Assembly: GCA_903854305.1 (NCBI GenBank)
Contig: CAINWC010000225.1
Coordinates: 1-5,193 of the forward strand
Source: an uncultured Pseudomonadota bacterium
Lineage (GTDB): Bacteria; Pseudomonadota; Gammaproteobacteria; Burkholderiales; Methylophilaceae
Length of the DNA: 5,193 nt
Direction: 5' to 3'
Below the pieces are notes generated by a model. That model made no database searches. It saw only the letters and a program-made list of their open reading frames with translations, and was not told the DNA's origin. The position numbers and the translations under genes were made by a program. The stretch's first letter is position 1, and each line of letters starts with the position of its first letter. Of the stretch, positions 1 to 5,193 are shown in pieces.

Positions 1-85
1 CCAAAATGAACTTACAACACACAGTGTTTGAATAGTGTACTGGATGACCAAGCTTTACTTCTATCTACTTTATACGCTTGCTTAA

Positions 86-1123
86 TTAATTACTTGCAAT
101 TTCTTGTTCGATGAACCAATTGCCGCCATCTTTTTTCATCACCAGTGTTTTCGTGGTACCAATTGGCTTGCCATCAGCGCGATAAGATTGTTTGAAGCGC
201 ACTTTTGCATTGTTGCTATCGACTGAAGTAATTTTGAGGTTAGATACATCTACATTGATTTTAGAAGGCTTTGAAATGCGTTCGCGACGCTGTGCTTCCC
301 ATGATTTACGGTTTTCACCTTTAGCAGGTTCAAAGTTTGAACCGTAACTTGCAAAATATTTATCAAGATTTTTTGATGACCAAGCTTGCGCCCAGTCATT
401 CACGGCAGCAGTTAAAGCTTCATCATTGTTTTTAGGTGTTTCTGTTACTGTTTTCTCTGGTGCTTTTGCCGTTTCTGCTTTTACTGTATCAGGCTTCTTA
501 ATGTCGGATGAACGAACTGGAGTGGCAGCCTTGGCTGACTCTGCCTTAGCTGGTTCTTTTGAAGCTAAAGTTGTTTTGTTACCGGTACCAAATAAGTCTT
601 TAATTAAAGAGAGCTTGGTTTGAGCGCGCGAGTTGCTTGTGTCAAGCTGAAGTGCCTTGTCGTAAGCCTCGGAAGCCATGCGTGCATAAATGTCACCTAA
701 ATTTTCATGCGCAGTTGCGTAACTCGGATGTGTTTTTATTGCGGTTTCAAGGGCTTTTCTGGCTTTATCAAACTGGCCTTGGTCAGCGTAAAGTACCGCT
801 AAGTTATTGTAGGGCTCAGGTAAGTTAGGAAATTTTTCAGTCACATCAGTAAATGTTCTAATCGCTTCATCACGGCGACCTTGTTCAGCAAGCAAAACAC
901 CCTTCATGAACAATGCTTGAGCGTTTTTTGGGTTGGCTGTAATGAAAGTATTCACTCTATCAATAGCCGCCGCTGTTTGACCTTGGTCTGCCATTTGTGA
1001 AATGTCTTTTAGTTCATCGGCTTGAACTGGTGATACAAACAAACTTGCCGCCAAAATGGCGGTTGGCAAAGCCATATAAAACTTAACAATAGTACTTGTG
1101 GACGAGGCTATAAAATTATTCAT
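86..1123 (-). CDS. Exported TPR-repeat protein with C-terminal NTF2-like domain
   Basis: 345 aa. The N-terminus looks like a Sec signal peptide: a single Lys at 14, a hydrophobic stretch at about 17-33, and a likely cleavage after Ala35 (V-Q-A before D-E). The mature protein should therefore be periplasmic. Residues about 36-166 form three to four TPR units; the clearest run 67-100 and 101-134 with the usual Gly/Ala/Tyr and closing Pro pattern, and the last is shorter than 34 residues. Residues about 184-232 form a low-complexity Ala/Lys/Thr/Pro linker in which K-A-E-(S/T)-A-K-A occurs twice (193-199, 215-221). Residues about 233-343 resemble the NTF2/SnoaL-like domain found at the C-terminus of YkuD-type L,D-transpeptidases (W-A-x-A-W near the start, Y-x-S-x-Y, a W-F-I-x-x-E end). 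No catalytic domain is present. A scaffold or partner role in envelope or peptidoglycan work is inference. Met17 is an alternative start but would leave the signal without a positive charge. No clear Shine-Dalgarno precedes either Met. Confidence 0.85.
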   Translation of the reverse strand: MNNFIASSTSTIVKFYMALPTAILAASLFVSPVQADELKDISQMADQGQTAAAIDRVNTFITANPKNAQALFMKGVLLAEQGRRDEAIRTFTDVTEKFPNLPEPYNNLAVLYADQGQFDKARKALETAIKTHPSYATAHENLGDIYARMASEAYDKALQLDTSNSRAQTKLSLIKDLFGTGNKTTLASKEPAKAESAKAATPVRSSDIKKPDTVKAETAKAPEKTVTETPKNNDEALTAAVNDWAQAWSSKNLDKYFASYGSNFEPAKGENRKSWEAQRRERISKPSKINVDVSNLKITSVDSNNAKVRFKQSYRADGKPIGTTKTLVMKKDGGNWFIEQEIASN

Positions 1124-1299
1124 TATGATATACTTTTTAAGTAAATTTGCTAAAACGCAATTCTATCAATAGCCTAGCTAACATCCAATAGCTCATTTAG
1201 CTTTAATCCACTTTATTTCGCAATAACTTCCCAACTACAAGTCTATTTAGGTAACATTTAGCCTTTGCCACTTATTACACATCAGATACTTATCAGATT
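1124..1299. other. Divergent intergenic region between the TPR gene and cysS
   Basis: This 176-bp AT-rich stretch separates two divergent genes and must hold the promoters for both. The TPR-side candidate is listed separately. On the cysS side I found no convincing -35/-10 pair; TTGCCA at 1265-1270 is the best -35-like hexamer but has no good -10 at proper spacing. There is no clear Shine-Dalgarno before the cysS ATG, so cysS may have a short or weak leader. Two AGCT copies (1190-1193 and 1199-1202) can pair into only a four-base stem. I see no tRNA, riboswitch or small ORF here. Confidence 0.6.
1160..1188 (-). promoter_or_regulatory. Candidate sigma-70-type promoter for the TPR gene
   Basis: Read on the minus strand, a -35-like TTGGAT (1183-1188) is separated by 17 bp from a -10-like TAGAAT (1160-1165). 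TAGAAT matches the consensus at five of six positions, and a TGn extended -10 element lies directly upstream of it. The -35 element matches only at its first three bases. Transcription would start about 30 bases before the TPR start codon. This is pattern matching only; AT-rich intergenic DNA gives such matches by chance. Confidence 0.42.
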
Positions 1300-2724
1300 A
1301 TGTTGAAAATTTACAATACCTTAGCTCGAGAAAAACAAGTATTCACGCCAATTGTGCCCGGCAAAGTAGGAATGTATGTCTGCGGTATGACCGTCTATGA
1401 TTTTTGTCACTTAGGCCATGCTCGTGTGATGGTGGTATTCGATATGGTGAGTCGCTGGCTACGGGCTTCAGATTACGAAGTGACCTATGTGCGTAACATC
1501 ACTGATATTGATGACAAAATCATCAAACGTGCCAATGAAAATGGTGAAACAATCGCACAGTTAACCCTGCGCTTTATTGATGCAATGAATGAAGACGCAG
1601 CTAAATTAGGCGTGATACGCCCGACTATCGAGCCAAAAGCGACTGAGTTTGTCGATGGCATGATTAAGATGATCGCGGCTTTAATTGAAAAAGGGTTTGC
1701 TTATATTGCTGATAATGGCGATGTATTTTATTCAGTGAACAATTTTGAAGGCTACGGCAAGTTATCAGGAAAATCGCTGGAAGATTTACGTGCTGGCGAA
1801 CGTGTGGAAGTCGATGCGCACAAAAAAGATCCGATGGACTTTGTCTTGTGGAAATCTGTAAAACCGAATGAGCCTAGCTGGGATTCGCCGTTTGGCGGCC
1901 CAAACGGCGGTAAGGGCCGCCCAGGTTGGCATATTGAATGTTCCGCCATGAGCTCACAGCTGCTAGGTGAGCATTTTGACATTCATGGTGGAGGGCAGGA
2001 TCTGCAATTTCCACACCATGAGAATGAAATTGCACAGAGCGAAGCTGCGCACAGTGGAGCCGCGACACATAGCCATGATGGCAAACCATGCCAGATGGTG
2101 AATTACTGGATGCATAACGGCTTTGTGCGAGTGGATGATGAAAAGATGTCTAAATCTTTAGGCAACTTTTTTACGATTCGTACCGTGTTAGAACAATATG
2201 ATGCCGAAGTGGTGCGATTCTTTATTTTGCGCGCACATTATCGTAGCCCACTTAATTATTCAGACCAGCATTTAGATGATGCTAAAGTTGCACTCAACCG
2301 CTTATATACGGCTTTGCGTGGACTTAAGGCTGAAGCGGTAGCTATTGATTGGCAACAAAGTCAAGCAGCAAGCTTCAAAGCGGCGATGGATGATGATTTT
2401 AATACGCCAGAAGCGCTTGCTGTGTTATTTGATTTAGCCAATGAAGTGAATAAAACAAAATCTCTGGCAACCGCAGCTTTGCTCAAAGGCCTAGCTGACT
2501 TGGTCGGTTTATTGCAACGTGACCCGGATGAATATCTTCAGGGGCAAGTGAATGCGAACGCCAGTTCAGATGAAGCGCTCAATGTAGACCGATTAATCAT
2601 GCAACGTAACGAGGCGAAGCAAACTAAAAACTTTGCTGAAGCTGATCGTATTCGTAAACTGCTGGCTGATGCTGGTATTGTGTTAGAAGATTCGCCGCAA
2701 GGCACTACGTGGCGTCGTGCGTAA
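1300..2724 (+). CDS. cysS: Cysteinyl-tRNA synthetase (CysRS)
   Basis: 474 aa, class I aminoacyl-tRNA synthetase that activates cysteine with ATP and charges tRNA-Cys in the cytoplasm. The N-terminus (M-L-K-I-Y-N-T, then [10 protein letters not shown]) is typical of the family and supports the ATG start despite a weak ribosome binding site. The HIGH motif is H-L-G-H at 37-40 and KMSKS is at 282-286. The zinc ligands expected from E. coli CysRS are all present: Cys28, Cys214 (in W-H-I-E-C-S), His239 and Glu243 (in F-P-H-H-E-N-E), with the same 25-residue Cys-to-His spacing as in E. coli. The anticodon-side helical region and the usual C-terminal end (A-G-I-V-L-E-D-x-x-x-G-T-x-W) are intact. It is slightly longer than the 461-aa E. 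coli enzyme, apparently owing partly to a Gly/Pro/Asn insert at about 200-204 and a His-rich insert at about 250-264. It is the first gene of the plus-strand run, with argJ 50 bp downstream. Confidence 0.98.
   Translation: MLKIYNTLAREKQVFTPIVPGKVGMYVCGMTVYDFCHLGHARVMVVFDMVSRWLRASDYEVTYVRNITDIDDKIIKRANENGETIAQLTLRFIDAMNEDAAKLGVIRPTIEPKATEFVDGMIKMIAALIEKGFAYIADNGDVFYSVNNFEGYGKLSGKSLEDLRAGERVEVDAHKKDPMDFVLWKSVKPNEPSWDSPFGGPNGGKGRPGWHIECSAMSSQLLGEHFDIHGGGQDLQFPHHENEIAQSEAAHSGAATHSHDGKPCQMVNYWMHNGFVRVDDEKMSKSLGNFFTIRTVLEQYDAEVVRFFILRAHYRSPLNYSDQHLDDAKVALNRLYTALRGLKAEAVAIDWQQSQAASFKAAMDDDFNTPEALAVLFDLANEVNKTKSLATAALLKGLADLVGLLQRDPDEYLQGQVNANASSDEALNVDRLIMQRNEAKQTKNFAEADRIRKLLADAGIVLEDSPQGTTWRRA
1886..1909. 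repeat. Perfect 10-bp inverted repeat inside cysS
   Basis: CGCCGTTTGG (1886-1895) and its exact reverse complement CCAAACGGCG (1900-1909) flank a four-base CGGC spacer. The element is GC-rich compared with the gene around it. It lies in frame in cysS over residues about 196-204, where CysRS carries an apparent Gly-Gly-Pro-Asn-Gly-Gly insert just before the zinc-ligand Cys214. No T-run follows, so it is not a canonical intrinsic terminator. It could form an mRNA hairpin. Confidence 0.8.
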
Positions 2725-2762
2725 TTGCTACAACGAAAAAACAAAACTAAACTGAACTGAAC

Positions 2763-2767
2763 AAGGA
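2763..2767 (+). promoter_or_regulatory. Ribosome binding site of argJ
   Basis: AAGGA lies seven bases before the argJ ATG, which is near-ideal spacing. It is the strongest Shine-Dalgarno in the window and fixes the argJ start. It also means argJ can be translated on its own within a shared cysS-argJ transcript. Confidence 0.85.
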
Positions 2768-2774
2768 TTAAAGC

Positions 2775-4001
2775 ATGCCCGTTAATTTAACTGCCCCACA
2801 AGCCTCGTCCCTATTGCCTGTCAGAGGCGTTAAATTGGGTTTTTCCGAAGCACATATACGCAAACCTAATCGTAAAGATGTGCTAGTCATCACGCTGGCA
2901 GAAGGCAGCCATGTTGCAGGTGTATTTACGCTTAATCAATTTTGCGCCGCACCTGTGTTGCTGTGTAAAACGCATTTGGCCAGCGATAAGCCTGTCAGCG
3001 CATTGCTGGTGAATACCGGTTGCGCTAATGCCGGCACAGGTGAAGATGGTCTTCATCGTGCAACCTTAACCTGTGAGGCTTTGGCTAAGCTGCTTAATAT
3101 TCAAGCAAACCAAGTGTTGCCATTCTCTACGGGTGTGATTTTAGAGCCGTTGCCAGAAGATAAAGTGATTGCAGGTTTGCCCGTCGCAATCGCTAACCTA
3201 AAAGAAGATAACTGGTTGAATGCGGCTGAAGCCATTATGACAACCGATATTGTTGCCAAAGGGACTTCGCGCCAAATTCAATTAAGCGGTAAAACGGTCA
3301 CCATTACTGGTATCAGCAAAGGCTCTGGTATGATTCACCCGAACATGGCGACCATGTTGGGGTATATCGCAACCGATGCAAAAATCACTAAGCCTGCGCT
3401 TGAAAGCATTATTCATTATGCTGTGAATAAATCGTTTAATTGTATTACCGTCGATGGTGATACTTCGACCAATGATAGCTTGATATTGATGGCGACCAAT
3501 CAGGCAGACAATGCTGAAATCTCAGAAATCAGCACAGATTTTATCCTCTTGCGAGATGCCTTGACTGATGTGGCGATTGAGCTGGCGCAAGCGATTGTGC
3601 GCGATGGTGAGGGCGCAACAAAATTCATGACAGTCAGAATCGAAGGCGGTCGCGATGAAGCGGAATGTCGAAAAGTTGCTTATGCGATTGCACACTCGCC
3701 ATTAATTAAAACCGCATTTTTTGCATCCGACCCTAATTTAGGCCGTATTTTAGCGGCTATTGGCTACGCGGGTGTTGAGCAACTAGATGTGAATGCGCTT
3801 AGGCTTTATTTGGGCGATGTATTAGTCGCTGAAAATGGCGGCAGAGCTGCTGCATATTTAGAAGAACAAGGCTCTGCAGTGATGAAAGAGCCTGAAATTT
3901 TAGTGCGAGTGGATTTGGCTAGAGGTAGCGCAAGTTGTACGGTGTGGACTTGTGATTTTTCTTATGATTACGTCAAAATCAATGCCGATTATAGATCTTG
4001 A
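2775..4001 (+). CDS. argJ: Bifunctional glutamate N-acetyltransferase / ornithine acetyltransferase (ArgJ)
   Basis: 408 aa, normal length for the family. ArgJ moves the acetyl group from N-acetylornithine to glutamate, closing the acetyl cycle of arginine biosynthesis; bifunctional forms also acetylate glutamate from acetyl-CoA. The self-processing site is clear: in [15 protein letters not shown] the chain is expected to be cut between Ala192 and Thr193, with Thr193 becoming the N-terminal nucleophile of the beta chain. The oxyanion-hole Thr-Gly is seen at 119-120 in F-S-T-G. Other family segments are present: V-N-T-G-C-A-N-A at 79-86, [12 protein letters not shown] at 223-234, R-D-G-E-G-A-T-K at 276-283, S-D-P-N-L-G-R at 318-324, and the C-terminal Y-V-K-I-N-A-D-Y-R. 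Sequence alone does not settle mono- versus bifunctional activity. The start is fixed by the AAGGA site. The 3' end overlaps the Nudix gene, so the two are probably co-transcribed. Confidence 0.98.
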   Translation: MPVNLTAPQASSLLPVRGVKLGFSEAHIRKPNRKDVLVITLAEGSHVAGVFTLNQFCAAPVLLCKTHLASDKPVSALLVNTGCANAGTGEDGLHRATLTCEALAKLLNIQANQVLPFSTGVILEPLPEDKVIAGLPVAIANLKEDNWLNAAEAIMTTDIVAKGTSRQIQLSGKTVTITGISKGSGMIHPNMATMLGYIATDAKITKPALESIIHYAVNKSFNCITVDGDTSTNDSLILMATNQADNAEISEISTDFILLRDALTDVAIELAQAIVRDGEGATKFMTVRIEGGRDEAECRKVAYAIAHSPLIKTAFFASDPNLGRILAAIGYAGVEQLDVNALRLYLGDVLVAENGGRAAAYLEEQGSAVMKEPEILVRVDLARGSASCTVWTCDFSYDYVKINADYRS

Positions 4002-5010
4002 CCCTGTAATACACTTGCCAGCAAGCAACATTACTCACGCGGCAGTAGGCGTTATTCAGCGCGATGATGGGTTTGTATTGTTGGGAGAGCGACCTGTAGG
4101 CAAGCCGTGGTCAGGCTATTGGGAGTTTCCAGGCGGTAAGATCGAGGCAGGTGAAACGCCGGAACATGCACTAAAGCGTGAGTTGCAAGAAGAGCTTGGC
4201 ATTACCGTAATATCACTTTATCCGTGGCTTACGCGGTCATTTAATTATGAAGCCAAGTATGATGCGGCAGGCCAATTAGAGGCGCCAGCTAAAATGGTCA
4301 AACTCCATTTTTTTGTGGTGACAGAATGGAATGGCGAGCCATCAGGCTTAGAAAATCAAGCTATTAGCTGGCAACATCCTGAAAATGTGAATGTCAGTCC
4401 AATGTTACCTGCGAATATGCCAATACTTACCGCGCTTAGCTTGGGTCAATTGTATGCGGTTACCAATTTGAGTGAATTGGGTGATGCCTTGTTTTTTGAA
4501 AGATTAAAAATTGCTTTGAACCATGGATTGAAAATGATTCAAATACGTGAAAAGCAGTTATCAGCCCCAGAATTAACTTTTTTTGCTGAGCGTGTGATTG
4601 AAATTGCACATCCATATGGCGCTAAAGTATTTGTTAATTCAACTTCTTTTAATTCGACCTCGAGCCACGCTGGTTTAAATTTAACGTCGGCAGGCGTACA
4701 TTTTACCGCACGAGATTTAATGCAACTAAGCGCAAAGCCACAAGGTTTGTTGTGTGGCGCTTCTTGCCACAATAGTCAAGAATTAGCGCAGGCTGCCACG
4801 CTAGGTTTGGATTACGTGATGTTATCGCCTGTGCAAGCTACGCTCAGCCATGCTGAGAGTGATCCGCTTGGTTGGAGTGCATTTAGTCAATTAGTAATGG
4901 ATTATTCGTTGCCTGTGTATGCGCTTGGTGGCATGCAGATTTCTGATTTACATACTGCTAGATTACATGGCGCGCATGGTGTTGCCATGCAGCGCAGTAT
5001 TTGGGCTTGA
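3982..5010 (+). CDS. Nudix hydrolase (MutT-like) fused to a thiamine-phosphate-synthase-like domain
   Basis: 342 aa from the ATG chosen here. The N-terminal domain (about 18-145) is a MutT-type Nudix hydrolase with a perfect Nudix box at 52-74 (G-x5-E-x7-R-E-L-Q-E-E-L-G-I), including the metal-binding Glu residues; such enzymes remove oxidised nucleotides such as 8-oxo-dGTP. The C-terminal domain (about 157-342) is a ThiE-like TIM barrel: Q-I-R-E-K at 187-191, G-V-H-x-x-x-x-D at 238-245, P-V-Y-A-L-G-G at 311-317, and G-V-A near the end. The ThiE Asp after Asn is Ser220, and the T-K phosphate-binding pair is replaced by Ser-His at 289-290, so true ThiE activity is doubtful. This two-domain family commonly follows argJ in proteobacteria. 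The start is uncertain: GTG at 3952, ATG at 3964 and ATG at 3982 are in frame, none with a strong ribosome binding site. 3982 gives the shortest overlap with argJ (20 bases). Confidence 0.9.
   Translation: MPIIDLDPVIHLPASNITHAAVGVIQRDDGFVLLGERPVGKPWSGYWEFPGGKIEAGETPEHALKRELQEELGITVISLYPWLTRSFNYEAKYDAAGQLEAPAKMVKLHFFVVTEWNGEPSGLENQAISWQHPENVNVSPMLPANMPILTALSLGQLYAVTNLSELGDALFFERLKIALNHGLKMIQIREKQLSAPELTFFAERVIEIAHPYGAKVFVNSTSFNSTSSHAGLNLTSAGVHFTARDLMQLSAKPQGLLCGASCHNSQELAQAATLGLDYVMLSPVQATLSHAESDPLGWSAFSQLVMDYSLPVYALGGMQISDLHTARLHGAHGVAMQRSIWA
4970..4995. repeat. Inverted repeat at the 3' end of the Nudix-ThiE gene
   Basis: GCATGG (4974-4979) and CCATGC (4985-4990) flank a TGTTG loop. The stem continues with GCGC on both sides (4970-4973 and 4992-4995) if one A at 4991 is bulged, giving 10 bp. 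No T-run follows on either strand, so it does not meet the pattern for an intrinsic terminator. It encodes the conserved His-Gly-Val-Ala region of the barrel, so it may simply be coding sequence that happens to fold. Confidence 0.4.
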
Positions 5011-5024
5011 CTATTTACTAGCCG

Positions 5025-5193
5025 TTAATGGTTGTGCATATCTGTAGTAGCGGATGATTGTACTATCACTTTAATCTTTTGTTTAAATTCGACCTTGTTT
5101 TTGTTCCTAAAAGTAATAATAAAATTCACTTGTGCGCCTACCGGTAGCGGTTTTTTTAAGTCGAATAACATCAAATGAAAACCACCTGGTGCA
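5025..5193 (-). CDS. PCu(A)C-family periplasmic copper chaperone, C-terminal fragment
   Basis: Only the last 55 codons and the TAA stop (complement of 5025-5027) are in the window; the gene continues beyond the right edge. The visible part reads A-P-G-G-F-H-L-M-L-F-D-L-K-K-P-L-P-V-G, the signature end of the DUF461/PCu(A)C family, and includes the H-x-M pair that forms the last part of the H(M)X10MX21HXM copper-binding motif. It continues into beta strands (V-N-F-I-I-T-F) and ends M-H-N-H. Family members are exported Cu(I) chaperones that help deliver copper to the CuA and CuB sites of cytochrome oxidase. The signal peptide and remaining ligands cannot be checked here. The gene converges on the Nudix-ThiE gene with 14 bp between the two stop codons. 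Some family members carry a C-terminal metal-binding tail; here only one Met and two His lie at the very end. Confidence 0.85.
   Translation of the reverse strand, partial: APGGFHLMLFDLKKPLPVGAQVNFIITFRNKNKVEFKQKIKVIVQSSATTDMHNH

Noticed and set aside
1..35. Possible tail of a plus-strand gene ending at TAG 33-35
   Set aside because: At most 11 codons are visible, with no recognisable protein signature; a random open stretch of this length is expected.
1..85. Search for a terminator of the TPR gene
   Set aside because: CAAGC and GCTTG copies flank a loop of more than 20 bases with no useful T-run; the stem is too short and the loop too long to call a terminator.
426..828. Small plus-strand open frames opposite the TPR gene
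   Set aside because: They are the antisense shadow of a well-supported coding region and show no domain or ribosome binding signal.
1265..1296. Promoter candidate for cysS using TTGCCA as -35
   Set aside because: The possible -10 hexamers fall at spacings of 14 or 20 bp or match the consensus poorly, and transcription would start at or after the start codon.
1752..2089. Minus-strand open frames opposite cysS
   Set aside because: They overlap the strongly conserved CysRS catalytic core and have no recognisable product.
5138..5147. 10-bp perfect palindrome CTACCGGTAG
   Set aside because: It lies inside the copper-chaperone coding region, has no spacer and no second copy that I noticed in the window; too little to call it an operator.
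5140..5157. Possible plus-strand intrinsic terminator (ACCG, GTAG loop, CGGT, then a run of T)
   Set aside because: The stem is only four base pairs, and the T-run is the complement of two Lys codons plus the start of a Pro codon in the conserved part of the copper-chaperone gene. Coding sequence explains it, although its position downstream of the Nudix gene is suggestive.

Overview
The window looks like ordinary chromosome from a betaproteobacterium of moderate to low GC content. The CysRS and ArgJ sequences have the betaproteobacterial style, and the AT-rich codon use suggests the Methylophilaceae (Methylotenera-like). That family-level placement is my inference from familiarity with the sequences, not from a search. 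I see no mobile elements, CRISPR arrays, tRNA or rRNA genes, or phage genes.

Layout from left to right. Positions 1-85 are AT-rich with no supportable gene. On the minus strand, 86-1123 encodes an exported TPR protein with an Ala/Lys/Thr-rich linker and a C-terminal NTF2-like domain. A 176-bp divergent intergenic region follows (1124-1299) and holds a fair sigma-70-like promoter pointing at the TPR gene. On the plus strand come three genes in a row: cysS (cysteinyl-tRNA synthetase, 1300-2724), argJ (glutamate/ornithine acetyltransferase, 2775-4001) and a Nudix hydrolase fused to a thiamine-phosphate-synthase-like domain (about 3982-5010). argJ follows cysS by 50 bp with its own strong ribosome binding site and no visible terminator between them. 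The Nudix-ThiE gene overlaps the end of argJ. The last 169 bases hold the C-terminal end of a minus-strand PCu(A)C-type copper chaperone gene that converges on the Nudix gene and is cut by the window edge.

The three plus-strand genes probably form one transcription unit, but their jobs are housekeeping and not obviously connected: translation, arginine biosynthesis through the acetyl cycle, and nucleotide-pool clean-up. The argJ-mutT adjacency is a familiar proteobacterial arrangement. I did not find a new multi-gene system. The points most worth a second look are two apparent insertions in CysRS near its zinc and adenylate site, one of them encoded by a perfect 10-bp inverted repeat, and the loss of key thiamine-phosphate-synthase residues in the ThiE-like domain of the Nudix fusion.
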